From: Zeus faber
Lineage: Eukaryota; Chordata; Actinopteri; Zeiformes; Zeidae
Reading direction: 5' to 3'
NCBI GenBank assembly: GCA_960531495.1
Contig: OY482846.1
Coordinates: 40,794,799-40,858,798, forward strand
Length of the DNA: 64,000 bases
In this document: positions 1 through 16,500 of the stretch, one piece after another
How positions within the stretch are numbered: position 1 is the first letter of the stretch
Layout of the letters: each line of letters starts with the position of its first letter
The notes under the pieces: model-generated
What the model was told of the DNA's origin: nothing
What the model saw: only the letters and a program-made list of their open reading frames with translations
Databases searched by the model: none
Position numbers and translations under genes: made by a program

Positions 1-638
1 ATTTCAAAAATTGTCGCCAGTCTTTCCCGTATGCAAGTCATTACTGTGTTCTGAACCCATGCACCATGCAGGGAACATGCAGTTTCTTGTGGCCTCCGTG
101 GTATTTTAAGCAGCTCCAGAGAGTTGTTTTCAAGCCCACAAATGATATTGCTTGTGTTTCTGATGCGCGGTCCCCTGGTAATACCTCAGTCACTGAAACT
201 CTTGAAGTCGGACCAAAATTGAACCACCATATTTTCCGCTGTTACTTCTAACTTTACGTGTCATGCATTTTGTTCTGTCCTTTCGCTTTGATTGAAGAAC
301 TGATGTACATTAAGAAAGGGAGACATTGGTATATCTATTTTACCTTCTTTCAAAAAGTGCCCCCTAGTTTATTTAGATCTCGGTCTATCTTTTTTTTCCT
401 GATCCTCAATCATCGTCATGCACCCATATTCATCCAGCCGATCAGATCAAAACACCACATGAGGCAGCCACGCGCACCCATGGTGCTGAGCTTACTGTAA
501 ATTAACCTTATCAGTTCTCACCTGTAGTTGGCTGGTTGAGAACGTTGTTGTACCTGACAATCACCTCTGGGGGCGGGGTTGAACTAGAAAATGAATTAGT
601 CATTTACAACTTAAACAATGTTGCTGAATGTTTTATAA

Positions 639-958
639 TGCCGTTGTGGTGTGGGGAAGGTGTGGTTTGAGCGGCCACATCTGACCTGGGTCTAGGTAAT
701 TTGGGGCCCAGGATCAGAGTGGCTGCGTACCTGTCGCTCGTTGGTCGGTCTAACGAGCAACAGGTAAAACCCCCATCCCCACACACACTCAGGAGAGGAG
801 CCTTGTCATGACACATCTCCATCTGCTCCTCGGCTTATTCCAACTAGCCCCCTCTCTACAATTAACTGGTGTGTCTACAACCCCGTTGTCTGTCTCCATG
901 CAGGAGGTCCCTCAAAACACCACTTGGGCGGCGTGTGGTAGGCAAAACCGCCACAGCC
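639..958 (-). mobile_element. Unclassified interspersed repeat, copy 1 (hairpin family)
   Basis: On the minus strand this stretch aligns with 42,826-43,133 (plus strand) over most of its length. Shared blocks include TGTGGCGGTT, CACCAGTT-ATTGTAGAGAG, GTCATGAC, a GTGTGTGTGGGGATGGGGG block, TTACCTGTTGCTCGTT and AATTACCTAGA-CCA. Inside is an inverted repeat: 14-base arms at 729-742 and 752-765 around a 9-base loop, with one G:T pair. I cannot name the family and see no coding capacity. A third, shorter copy lies at 58,021-58,079. Confidence 0.75.
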
Positions 959-980
959 ATGTTTATAGATTGTAGACATA

Positions 981-1557
981 AGCTGCATTCACACGTGCAC
1001 TCCGGAAAATATCCGAATAATTTGGTCCGGACATTGTCTGGAGTTGCCCTTTTACACATGTAGCACACAACCGGAGATAGTCCGTGTCAGACGTACGGAC
1101 CTGAAATACTCTGCTTGGTTTGCAAAATGTCCCGCAAAGACGCTGCAAAGTTTTACAGCACACCCAAAATGGGGGACGAGGCTACTGACTTATCTTTTTT
1201 GGCATTTTTACTCCATGTATTTGGACATAATATAAACAAAAGAGTGTAAAGGAATAGGAAGGAAAGCAGCAAGGAGTACGAAGCAGCTACGGTGCGTGTG
1301 CAAATATCCGCACATTAGGTAAATAACTGTCGCATGATAGAGACGTCATCGACACGCGACACGCCCACTTGCTCACCGTGAATTATCCGGACAATGACCT
1401 GCTCTATTCATACATACCACTCAATCGGACATTACCCAGACTTTAAAGTCCGGATGTCGTCAGGTCCAAATGATTCGGACATTTGCATTTACACATACAG
1501 CTCCTCCGGGTAATGTCTGAATAATTTTGGGGTTTCAGTACATGTGTGAAAGCAGCT
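981..1557. mobile_element. MITE with 21-bp terminal inverted repeats
   Basis: The ends form an inverted pair: 981-1001 begins AGCTGCATTCACAC and 1537-1557 is its reverse complement at 18 of 21 positions. The 577-bp interior has no open frame of note. It does hold several CCGGACAT/TCGGACAT motifs (near 1,024, 1,382, 1,425, 1,451 and 1,480), a subterminal-repeat pattern typical of non-autonomous DNA transposons. I see no clear target-site duplication, so the superfamily is open. The element directly abuts the hairpin-family repeat. Confidence 0.7.
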
Positions 1558-1597
1558 CTAGAAAGTTATGATTTATGTCCATCTTTAAGAGATCCCT

Positions 1598-1598
<1 letters not shown>

Positions 1599-1643
<45 letters not shown>
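1599..1643. repeat. (CA)n microsatellite
   Basis: An uninterrupted CA dinucleotide run of about 22 units. No coding meaning. Confidence 0.95.
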
Positions 1644-5814
<4,171 letters not shown>

Positions 5815-6850
5815 CATTATTTATTTGTATTTATTTTGCCGGGAAGTCCCATTGAGGTCGAAAATCTCTTTTACGAGAGAGACCAGGCCGAGGTGGCAGC
5901 CGTACAAAATCCCATTAAAATGCAAAATATAAAAAAATCCACAATAAAACAGAAGAACAGCTGATCAAACACAGAAAAATCAAACGCATGCCTCCATCGC
6001 CACATTCTTCACGATGCCCTTAAAACCATCTACGGATATAATTGTGACCAGTTTCAGATGTTTTTGAAGATTTTTTTCCATGCCCCAGGTGCATAGTAGG
6101 AAAAGGCAGTTTTCCCTAAATCTGTCGAAACCCGGGGCACGTTAACCACTCAGAGGAGCGTAGTTGGTAACTACCGGAGCTGAGACGGAAAAGGGTCCAG
6201 AAGTGAGGTGGAGGTTTACCCAGCATCGCTTCATAGATTTAAAGATACCAATGCTGTTGTCTGCGAGTGCTCAGTGATGTCCAAGCCAGACAGATAGAAT
6301 GCAATGGTGATTAAGGGGCTTGGCATTTGTAATGAAACCTGGAGATGCATGGTACACTGAGTCAAGGCTCTGTGAAATGGAGGAGGCTGCCCGGATGTGC
6401 AATATAGGGTTAGGGTCAGATTAGGGTTAGACTTTCAAGATTTTTCTGAAAAGTCAATCTTCACTTTGAGCTTCCTAACTAGATTAGAAATATGCACATT
6501 GAATAAAAACAAGTCGTCTATCCATATACCCAAGTGCTTGTACGCGGGCATCCTTTCGATTGATTTACCATCGAACGTGGAAATGCTAAAAGCATCACGC
6601 AAACTGTGAGGGAGCTTTTTGAGAAGACCGTGAACGTTCATTTTCTGAGGATTTAAAACCAATTTTAAACTCAGCAGAGCAGTTTGTAAAGACTGAAATG
6701 CAGCCTGAAGCGCTTGCACCTGCCTGTACTGTGGAGGGAGCATGTGTATTAGTGACGGTGTCATCCGTACGCATACGTGGTATTTCTTAGAGGAGAGCGT
6801 AAAGACGAGCTTCAGATGGAGCCACGTTGCCACCGGGGTGAAAGTCACTT
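5815..6850 (-). mobile_element. Decayed LINE: reverse transcriptase C-terminus and 3' end
   Basis: Read on the minus strand, this is the end of a non-LTR retrotransposon of a kind common in teleosts. A 137-codon open frame (6,848 to 6,435) contains the region after the RT catalytic motif, including SLKLVLNPQKMN and YKHLGIWIDD. Just upstream the catalytic motif is degraded: a DDTV core appears in another frame, implying a frameshift. Downstream, broken frames still show NAKPLNHHC and STDLGKTAFSYYAPGAW. The minus-strand 3' end carries the fish LINE tail with AAGAGAT and CAATGGGACTTCC. Stops and frameshifts make it inactive. L2/CR1-like is my best guess for the clade. Confidence 0.85.
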
Positions 6851-7230
6851 TTCGCTGACGTTGTGAGCCCGCTAGCCAGATGATGAGCCCACTGGCTAGC
6901 TAATTGTGCAGCAGGCCTGACGAGACAGCACATCTTAAATGCTGCTTTTCTCCTGCAAATATCAGCTTCCATGACAGGAGAGTGCAGGTAGAAGTGTTGT
7001 GTTAAAACGTGTGTGTATCACGTCTGTATCGTTTATTGCACTTTGATGTCTGCAGTCGGAATAGTTGTAATTGATTCAAAGTCACGGTGAATATGCGTGT
7101 GCATGAATGGCAATTTGCTCGATGACACTTGATGCGTACAGTATCAAGGGTGATTTGTCTGTGAATCAATTTCTCTTTCATTGCGTCTCATCAATTTAAA
7201 TTTAAATGTGTCTTAAACCGTTTTTAGACC

Positions 7231-7253
7231 GGGGGGGGGGGGGGGGGGGGGGA

Positions 7254-7346
<93 letters not shown>
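7231..7346. repeat. G-run followed by (GT)n microsatellite
   Basis: A run of 22 G residues (7,231-7,252) is followed after ATC by about 90 bases of GT repeat. Both parts are hard to sequence, so the exact lengths are uncertain. Confidence 0.95.
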
Positions 7347-7347
<1 letters not shown>

Positions 7348-7621
7348 TGAGAGACACAGAGACTGAAAGAAAGGAAACATGCTTTTACCCCCCCGGGGTT
7401 GTTTCCAGCTGTTGTATGAGGTCCAGGATATTTGGGGGGGACAAGGTGGGGTGATCCAACAAGACATTTGGGGGGTTGTGGGGGTAATTTTCCTCCTTCC
7501 GTTTCCTAAGGGCAGGTGCAGAATTACCCCCAACCCCCCGTTAACCCCGCATTTCCACACACATCCCTACCAGTGCACACATTCTTCAGAAATTATTCTC
7601 TGCGTCGCAGGAAGCAACACA

Positions 7622-7720
7622 GACACACACACACACACACACTGTATACAGTCCTGCTTCCATAGACTCCCAGACAAATGTGTAGGGTCTCATTTACACA
7701 CACTCACCGCCCCCCCCCCA

Positions 7721-7751
<31 letters not shown>

Positions 7752-7760
7752 CACCCAAAA

Positions 7761-7802
<42 letters not shown>

Positions 7803-7921
7803 TAACACACACAATCATTCACAACTCTGTTACATGCACTCAAGTACACGTGTGCTTAGGTTCAGCACATATTTGCACACATGCATATAATATTCTCCCC
7901 GTCAGCCTTGACTTTCTCCTA

Positions 7922-7965
<44 letters not shown>

Positions 7966-7966
7966 G
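7622..7966. repeat. Cluster of three (CA)n arrays
   Basis: CA arrays lie at about 7,622-7,643, 7,711-7,801 and 7,929-7,965, separated by CA-rich unique sequence. Long Thr/His frames across them are artefacts of the repeat. Confidence 0.95.
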
Positions 7967-8166
7967 AGGCCATCAGGACATGCCAGGGTGTGGTTGGTGG
8001 TGTAGGAGGCTGTTGTCAAGGGTGTGAGTCAGACGGGTTTACACGGCATGTCATTAAAGCCTCTGCACGGCCCCCAAGTGGCTCCGTCGCAGGTCACATC
8101 TCGGCTCCGGCAACGCTAGCGCTACCACACACCTGCACGGAGCTCGCACTCTCAGGCAGGTGAGTA

Positions 8167-8170
<4 letters not shown>

Positions 8171-8202
<32 letters not shown>

Positions 8203-8206
8203 TGTG

Positions 8207-8243
<37 letters not shown>

Positions 8244-8244
8244 G
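8171..8244. repeat. (GT)n followed by (TCTG)n
   Basis: About 30 bases of GT change into tandem TCTG tetranucleotides of about nine units. Confidence 0.95.
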
Positions 8245-9344
8245 ACGGCCTGGCTGTCTCTCCGCAGGCATCACTTAATTAAAGCAACCGGGATGTCTTC
8301 CATTCCATTTCTAACTTCCCTTTAGTCTTTTGGTGTTTTATTTTATTTATTTTTTGTCCCTTCTCTCTGTTCATCCGTCTCCACCTGGGATCGTCTCTTT
8401 CTTGAAGGCCTCCTTAGCAGGCCTTTGAGCCTGCTTCTAACCACCACGCTCCAATCGTAGTTTCCCTATCCGCTCCGCAAGTACCACGTGTCCCGCAGGG
8501 TTTTTTTGTTTTTGCTCCAGCTCTGTCTTAATCGCGAATTTTGCGATCAAACGCTCGTGAGCCCTGAATCGAATCTGGTATTGAAGAGTTGAGATGGTGG
8601 CTAAAACTGGTGGGACATCCGCAGGTTTCGAGGAGAGGATTGGGCGGGAGGGGGGGAAAAAAAGCTTGTGGCCGTTTTGAATCGAACCAAACCCAAACTT
8701 GGGTCGTGGAGTTGCACTGGCAACGAGTGATCTAAATGAATCAATCCTGTCGTACAACAGGACTGAACCAGAGCTTTGCTGATGGCGTGACCAGCACGGA
8801 AAATATATCAGATATCCTGTCACTTTTTTTTGGCTCTACCCGCGATAGCAACATGAGATTGAAATATTTGAAATGATTTTATATGGTTAAAAGGAGATAC
8901 ACGTCGAGTAATCACACTTCTCTCCACGGCGGAGCATTTTCCACACAAGACAGCTGCGGGTCCCAGGCATGAGGAGATGCCTGTGGGTCACTGGGGCCCG
9001 TGGGCTCCACTAATTCACCCAGCTGCCTTGTACATGCGCACGCACACACGCACACGTGCACATGCACACACGCACAACCATGAACTTGTATGGTTTTAAG
9101 GCCAGTGCCAAGCTCATGGGGAAAACGTTGCTTTGCTTTTTGTGCATCTGTGCATACGTTTTAACCCTTCCCCTAAGGTGTTATGAGGAAACAGTGCTTT
9201 GCGACACGTTGCTCACCGTGGATTGGTGGCAAAACAGCGAATTTTCCAAATACCAAATGGGCGCGTGCCTCCCAGTCGGCGGTTCACCCCCTCAATACAA
9301 ATACGGTGTGAATACGCTCTGTATCCACGACACTCACGACGGGC

Positions 9345-9440
9345 GTTGAGAGATTCAAGATTCAAGAGGTTTACTCGTCACATGCATAGATATACTTTCA
9401 TACATATATGCAGTGAAGTGTCGATGTGTCCGTCTGCACT
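9345..9440. repeat. Interspersed fish repeat fragment (GATTCAAGATTCAAGAG type)
   Basis: The motif GATTCAAGATTCAAGAGGTT, followed by TTTACTCGTCACATGCATAG and a CAGTGAAGTG tail, matches a widespread teleost repeat usually found at retroelement 3' ends. Only the fragment is present, with no coding part. Confidence 0.55.
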
Positions 9441-10510
9441 TCCTTCCTCAAGTTCTTACCCCTCGTATTCAACAGCTCACGCCCCTCGGAGCCGCTTTCA
9501 CCGCGACGAGTGATAGTCATCGGATCTATGCGCTGTGGTGCTAAAAAAAAAAAAAACCCACTCCAGCTCACTCAACCGGGCAAAGTCATTAAAACGGCAA
9601 TTTGCAATTAATATCGCGGAGGTCGTCCGGGATGACGGCCTGAATGGACCTGTTGGAGATGAAGAATGGCGGCTGGAGAGCCGGCTGCCTCCGTCAAGGG
9701 CACATCAGGGCTGACATTGAAGTCGAGTGCCTTTTCAACAAAACCAAAATAAAGAAGGAAGGCCGCCTTTCTACAGGCGCCGTTCCAGCTTTTCTAGATC
9801 ACTGTGTCGAGGGGCGCCGCACGAGGAGGATCCCGACCCCACAGGTGCGAGGGGGCAGAGAGCGGAGTCGGGAAGGAAGAGAAGAGGTGGGACGTAGCGA
9901 TGGGTGAGAGAGGGGTAAGGAGTGCCACCGAGGCGGGGGGCGGATCACGGTGGAGTACACACTGGAGGGAGTAATGGATTGATTGGGACGCTGGCGGGGA
10001 GGGAGGTGGAGGGTCCCGCTCGGGCAGGTCAGTCCCAGGAACCAGGTCACCTCCCCATCCCCCGACCGCCGTCACCTCCTCTCTCGCCGTCCTTTCTCCT
10101 CACGGTCCTCCATCTTTCTCTCTCTCTCTTGCCCGACAGGAGGAACCAGCTTCTCTGGAACACGTCTCCCTTTTTTTTTTTTCTCTCTTTCTCTCGTCAT
10201 TTCTTTTCGTTTTGTGTTTTTTTTTTTTTTTTTGTTTCTTCTCATCGTTCTCTTCGGCCGAGCTTATCTCCAGCTCTCGTCGTGTGAGTGCTCCGGGTGT
10301 GGGCATGTGTGCGTCGGAAGTGCGTGTGGCCGTCCATAAGTCCTGCATTGTTCTGCTCTGCGCTCACCGACAAGGCTGTGCTCTTCGTTCCTGGGACCAC
10401 CTGTGTATCCAGCCCCGCCGCCCTCATTTTGGGTGGTCACCCCCGCCACCACCACCGCAGCCACCCCAGCCGCAACCCCGGGTTACAGGAAACGCACGCT
10501 ACTGATATCT

Positions 10511-10513
<3 letters not shown>

Positions 10514-10548
<35 letters not shown>

Positions 10549-10736
10549 AGGGGACTGCGTGCTAACCAATTTGTGTTGAGTGAGGCGTTCTAATTGGCCA
10601 GTCAACAGGTGCTGGGCTGTGACCCCCTGGGACCACCCGAGCCAGGGGTCAAACACCCTGAGCCTCGCTGATACTAACCGTACCACAGTGGAAGCCATTG
10701 TTGGAATATATACCACACACACACACACACACACAC
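10514..10736. repeat. Two short (CA)n arrays
   Basis: CA runs lie at about 10,514-10,542 and 10,713-10,738. The unique sequence between them shows nothing recognisable. Confidence 0.9.
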
Positions 10737-10879
10737 ATCAAACTCGTCTTGGGAGGGAGGAAAAATAGAAAAATGCATCATGCATTCTAGGCTGGTGCTA
10801 TACCAGGTCAACGCTACAATGTTTTGACTAATGAAGTGTTTTCTGATACCTCAATGTTGTTAAGTTGACCTTCCACGTG

Positions 10880-11284
10880 CAGTGCACTCAGAGGGTGCTT
10901 CACTTGTTCCACATGTTACGTTGCAGCCTTATTCTAAAATGGATTCAATTCTCTCTCTCTCCCCCCCCCCATCAACCTCCACACAATACCTCACAATGAC
11001 GAAGCAAAAACAGCTTTTCAGAAATCTTAGCAAAATGAATTCAAATTTAAAAAAAAATGATCAAATTGACGTATTCAGACGCTTCACTCAGTACTTTGTT
11101 GAAGCACCCTGGGCGGCGACGACAGCCTCAAGTCTTCTTGGTGACGATGTCGTCTCCGCCCCGGCCAAGACCCTCCATCCACGATTGCTCGGTAGGAAGA
11201 GCGTTGGTGGTTCCAAACTTCTCCCAACTAAGAACGATGGTGGCCAGGTGTTCTCGGGCGCCTCCTCGATGCTGCCGAATTCTT

Positions 11285-11323
<39 letters not shown>

Positions 11324-11835
11324 TTTTTTTTTTTTTTTTTTTAAAGACAGGATCTGTGCCTCAACACAATCCTGTCTTGCGGGTCCATGGCTCGGTCTTA
11401 CTGCGCTCGCACCGTCACACTGTCTGTGTGTGGGATCTTACATACTGTGCCTTTCCAAATCGTGTCCAATCAACTGAATTTACCGCTGGTGGACTCCTAT
11501 GAAGTTGCAGAAACATCACAGGGATGATCCGCGGTGCTGTCAGGGCGCTTCCCATCGTCGAAATTGCAGGGAAACAAAACATTGCAGGGTTGATTGCCAT
11601 TGGCACTTGAGCTCAACTGCCATAGCAAAGGGTCTCAAATACGTATGTAAATGTGATATGTAGGTTTATTTTTATTTTTTTAATGCATTTACAAAAAATT
11701 CTAAAAAACAGTTTTTCCTTTGTCATGGTGGGGTATTGCATGTCGATTGATGATAGGGATCCATTTCAGAATAAGGCCCTAACGTAGCAAAATGTGGGAA
11801 AAGTGACGGTCTGAAAACTTTGAGTGGATGTTCCT
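10880..11835 (-). mobile_element. Tc1/mariner-like transposon remnant, internally deleted
   Basis: The two ends are inverted copies. The left has CTTCACTTGTTCCACATGTT and GCCTTATTCTAAAATGGAT; the right, reverse-complemented, has CACTTTTCCCACATTTTG and GCCTTATTCTGAAATGGAT. This is the familiar terminus of teleost Tc1-like elements. Inside, minus-strand pieces of the 5' leader and transposase N-terminal region survive, including the motif read on the plus strand as TTTCCAAATCGTGTCCAATC and the segment around 11,345-11,400. Most of the transposase, with its catalytic DDE core, is missing. A T-rich (ATT)n tract at 11,281-11,342 sits in the break. It cannot be autonomous. Confidence 0.88.
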
Positions 11836-12708
11836 GTGACCTCCTGGATGGGCTGCCCTCCACCTTCCAAACTGATTCATGAGGATGTGAGGATCAGTTT
11901 GCCAGTTACTTTTGCCCTCATATGATGAAACATATATATATATTATTTCCGATCCGGAAAGAACATATATATTCTTTTAACACCCCCGTGCGTGACCTGC
12001 TCTCTGGAGAGAGGGGAAGAGAAAAAAAAAAAAAAAAAAAAGTCCTCGCCCTGAGCCTCACTTTCCCCGTCTCCCCGGGCTCCTGTGTCAGAGAGCAGCT
12101 CATGAGCTGGAAAAAATTTGAATGAGTCTCTGAAAGGTGAGCAGCAGACCCCCCCCCCCCCCGGACACACACACACCCAAACTCCACATCTCTCTTCACC
12201 CACCCACCCCCCACTTCTCTCTCCAAGGCCTGCGTGTCGCCTTACCCAGGGGCTTAGCCCCCTAATCACCCGCAGCTAGTGGGAGGGAACTGGAGACATC
12301 CAGCTGGCTGCCTCGTTATGGCAGACCCCAGGGGTACACAGACACACACACACACACGTACCTACATATATGTCTTCAAAACACACACAGTTTTCTCCAC
12401 ACACACGCACAGAGGCACAGCTCCTCACATGCTTACAGAGGCATTTGCTGTTATCTGTTGGCATCTTTCCACGTCTCACACACACACACACACACACACA
12501 CAACCTGATCCTGCCAAGGCCGCCTGCCTCCCAATGTAAACTGAATAACGGGGGAGAGGGAGAGAAAGAGAGCTTACGGCATGGGTTCAAATCTCCACCA
12601 CCTTCCCAAAACCAGTGTTAACCAGTATTAAAATATTTCTTCCATCTTCCTTCCTTCCCCTCTCTCTCTCTCTCTCTCCCCCCCCCCCCCTCTCTCCCTC
12701 TCCCTCAG

Positions 12709-13060
12709 GAGGCCAGATCCGTACGATTACCCCGCACACTCCCGACCGCTGCCCCAGGAACCCGCCCCCTACCAGGGCGCCTACGCGGGCCGTGACGCCC
12801 GCTACTCCCCCGTGTCGTCCCCCCGTTCCGGACAGCAGCACCGGGCGGCCCAGCGGCAGGACGCGCCCCTCTCCCCCGCCGCCCGCCGGGGGCGCGACCA
12901 CCGCCACCACCACTACGAGGCGGCGGCGGAGCTGCGAGGGGACGGCCGGCACAGGCAGGCGAGCCCCGGGCCCTACGCCAGCCCCGAGCGCTACGCCTAC
13001 AAGGAGGAGGGGAGGAGGCCCGACCCCCGACAGAAGAACCCCTTGATAGGAGCAGTGTGA
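12709..13060 (+). CDS. pard3b: PAR-3 family polarity protein (partitioning defective 3 homolog B), last coding exon
   Basis: This is the C-terminal exon of a cell-polarity scaffold. PAR-3 proteins organise the PAR-6/aPKC complex at tight junctions and apical domains through N-terminal oligomerisation and PDZ domains, which lie upstream of this window. The exon opens after a strong CAG acceptor with one base completing a split codon, then runs 116 codons to TGA at 13,058-13,060. The tail is disordered, rich in Pro, Arg, His and Tyr, includes SPERYAYKEE, and ends QKNPLIGAV. From memory this fits PARD3B, whereas PARD3 ends differently. Third codon positions are almost all G or C. The call rests on the C-terminal motif, the position just upstream of nrp2 and the same orientation. 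A gene-symbol error (pard3 versus pard3b, or the fish a/b copy) remains possible. Confidence 0.8.
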
Positions 13061-13500
13061 CAGGGAGAGAGAGAGAGAGAGAGGGAAGCGCCACCCGGCA
13101 GATTAGAGCAGTAAAGACGGGAGGTCAGTCACACCCCGGAAAGCCGAAAAAACGACAGCTCGTGTATATATTTCTTTTGATTTTTATTAAACTCCGGGAA
13201 GACTTTAGCGACCGAGGTCTTTCAGGGTACGGATGTGGGCCTCCTGCGGCACAGGCGGCGTTCGGGGGGAGGGGCTGGAACGGGCCGTTTAGACCGCCAT
13301 GCTGAGCGAGATAATCAGAACAGTCATTGAAAAAAGATGAATTGAGGTAGCGTATCTTTGTAAATCTTAAACTGCTCGTATGTATGTGTTGCACGGATGT
13401 AAGTGTACATAGTAACTTAACCTTGTGTTAAAGCGTTGGTGGAAGGTTGAAGTAGACACGCAGGTCGGGCCCGATGTCAAATTGGGTTTTAGCCCATTTA
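13061..13500 (+). other. pard3b: pard3b 3' untranslated region (extent uncertain)
   Basis: Sequence follows the stop codon with no further open frame of interest. A possible polyadenylation hexamer ATTAAA lies at 13,186-13,191. A consensus AATAAA occurs much later at 14,744-14,749. I cannot choose between them without transcript data. Confidence 0.45.
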
Positions 13501-16500
13501 CGAGTCAGCGCACACATTCTACATTACTCTTACTTAGTCCCGCCGACAACTATGGAAACACGTGTTTTGTTCAGTGACTTTCTGTGTTTTTCCGTGTGAA
13601 ATCAATGGCACTTCTGCCTCAAGTAGAAAATACGCAAAAATATACTCCTTTGGTAAATATGATGTCCTATACGATTGGTGTCAGCAAACCCAACCGATAA
13701 CGTCATGGTAGGTTTCTCACCACATCGGTGGAATTTTCCAACGCCAAGACTATATAAAAAAATTATAATACTAAAACGGTGATAATGTAGAACGTGCGTG
13801 CGCACGAGTAAACAGGCTAAAACCCAAGTCGAGACCTTTGCTCTTTGGATGGAGTCGACGATTTGCCAGCTCAGCAGAAATGAAGGCAACGCTCACTTGC
13901 GTTTTGCACAAGTCCGACGAAACTGAAGGAAGCGGTAAGAGAGATCACCTTGACCAAACGGGCTCCGAAAACAAAAGAAGAGTCACAGGAAATGAGTTTG
14001 ACAAACAGGAAGGGGAAGAAGCCGTGCTTCAAAGTGGCTTATTTGCTCTTAGCGTGTTTCGTCCAACCGACTCCCGTGCATCCTGTTACCAGACGCGGTT
14101 GTGTTTTTTGCTTATTTTGCTTTTGTCATTATGATTATTATCTGGTTGAGGAATAGGCACACAAATACCATTGGTTCATTTAGACCATATTTACGATTCA
14201 ATTTACAATGAATTTCCCGGTGCTCACTCCAGTCTATGGGGTGTCCTGACTCTCCCTTACGAAGAGCTAAATGAAACGCCTATTTTTATTTTTAACACAA
14301 TGTTATATTTTTCACCCAGGTGTGCGTCAAAATGATACAGCACAGATCATGCCTAAAGGATGAGTTTGATTGTGTGATTATGTGATTTTTAACTTGATGC
14401 CAAATGAATGCTTTTTTTTTTCCCTCCATGTCAATTTTGCATTAAACACTTATTGCTAATTATTTTAAATCCCTTTGTTTGATTCAGCCAATTAGCCAAA
14501 CTGTGTGCATTAAAGGGGTTTCAGCCAAGCAAGCGGACACTGTGAGTGACCATTTTAGAAAAATAATAGTTATAATTTCAACACCCAGATTGCTCAGATT
14601 TCTCTGAACACAATTTCTAGATACGAATTTTCACTTCAAGATGAGCCATAAGAATACCCTGATAATGACCAAATCATCTCCCGACAATTAGTGGCAGCAA
14701 AAATCTCCACCAGGACACGGTTAGTGATCTATTTGCTCTCAGAAATAAAGGTGGTGCTGATTGGTGAAATTAGACTTGAAATAGAGGGACAATTTAAGAG
14801 CGTGAAGGAGGCTTTATTTCCTCCATCCGTGTTTATTTAGCGCCCCGGCCGAAGGGGAGCGGCCCTCTGCTTGCCCGTTTGTACGACCCGCTGCTGCCCG
14901 TACGGAAGAAAATACTCCACAGCTTGTTTGATCAGTCAGTCTACTGGGCAGCCTATGGATGGAGTGATCAGAGGGATGGAAAACATTGAATTCAGAGGAA
15001 TCAAATGGCAGAAAAAGCTTTAGAAGCCAAACAGATTGGGTGGAAAACACCGCCATCAATGTAAAACCCTAGGCCTTTAAAAAAATGACAAAATGATTCT
15101 GCAACGTCTCCACAACATAAAGGGATTCGTGCGTGGTTCCGCTTGGCGATATGGATCCGTTGTCGGTAAGTGCAGAACTGTTTCCGTTCCGGAGCGGCCA
15201 AAGCACCGTTCTAACCAACGTCCCATGAACATGATGCACCTGAACCTCTTCCCCTACTCCTTGACCGCGACCGGTTCACTCCCACAAACATGTGGAATAA
15301 GCGCCATTTACACCTCGTTTCACGCTGAATTTTCTCCCGCCGCCAAAAGCGGTAGCCGACAGCGGCTTAACACCGGAGCACTTTGCGGTCCCCGTCCGTT
15401 AAACTAAAACGCGGCGCGGTGAAGGTCAGCCGCGTTGACTGGCGGCGCTCCAGGACGTTTGGACCCGCTCGCGCACGTGTCACGTTCTTTTTTCTTTTTG
15501 TTTTGTTTTTTTCGATCGGGTCGCCCGCCTGTGCCCGTCTCGTTGCCGCCGGTCGGGATTTGGTCACGCCGCACGCCTGGGGCGGAGGTCCGTCGGGGCC
15601 GTAGTTCTGCTGTCTCAGGCTGCTGTCGGGTGGGGGTGGGGGGTGGGGGTGGGGGGGGGGGGCGGACACCAACTCCTTCCTCTTGCCGCTCCGCCACTTG
15701 CTGCACAAAGTGAATTGCATCAAAGGAAGCGGGACCCGCTGACCGGGAGGGTGGTGTTTTCACTCCCTTCCTTGTGATGGAGCTGTCACCGTCCTTTGTC
15801 CTCACTTCTCCGTCCTTGTGACTTTCGGCGGACGGCGCTTGACCTCGGTGCTTTAGTTGTTTCTTCGCCCCCCGTTCGCCCGTCTACGGATGTTTTGGGA
15901 AGCGCGGTATCCGCTCTGCGTTTTTTTGGCCTCCCGTCTGCACCAAAATGGCGTTTGAGGTGGACTGGAAGCAAAGCTTTTGGGGGGAAAAACCCCTTCC
16001 GGGGGGTTTCAAAACTCTGTTTTCCATGTGGATGGAAGTGAGACGGAGCTTTCTTGAAGACGCCGACGTCGGAGCCTCAACCCGCGTCGGGAAAGAACCC
16101 ACGAGCAGCGGCCGACGACCGTTGCGTTGTTCTCCGTGTCGCCATTAAAAGTTGAAAGGCCATCTCCGACTTCAGGAATGGCGTCCGTCCGGTATTGTGT
16201 CTGAATGTTATGAAGGAGCTCAAATACGCAGGCTGGTCGCGTGTTTCTGTGGTGTTTGACGACAGGTTTGGTTTTTTGTTTTTGTTTTTTGCGCGACAGA
16301 TTTTGTGAAACACCGTTGGTGCGGACGGGATGGGGTTTTTAAAACAGAGGTGGGGAAAGTGCATTTCAAGAAACACCCCTATACGTGCACATGAGGCCTG
16401 AGAAGACGACGTACCCCCCCTCTCAAGATCGCCGTTGTCGTTATCCGCCGCGCCCTGCCCCCGCCCGCCCCCACTCGTATTTTTCCTCGAGAATTCCTCG

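Larger units (their letters stand above)
6851..9344. other. Microsatellite-rich intronic stretch
   Basis: Apart from the simple repeats listed separately I recognise nothing. A 128-codon minus-strand frame at 8,437-8,823 is not low-complexity but resembles no family I know and has no promoter or splice context. Confidence 0.5.

Noticed and set aside
10882-11502. 206-codon plus-strand frame
   Set aside because: It crosses the non-coding end of a Tc1-like remnant and a poly-T/ATT tract, and the transposase reads on the other strand.
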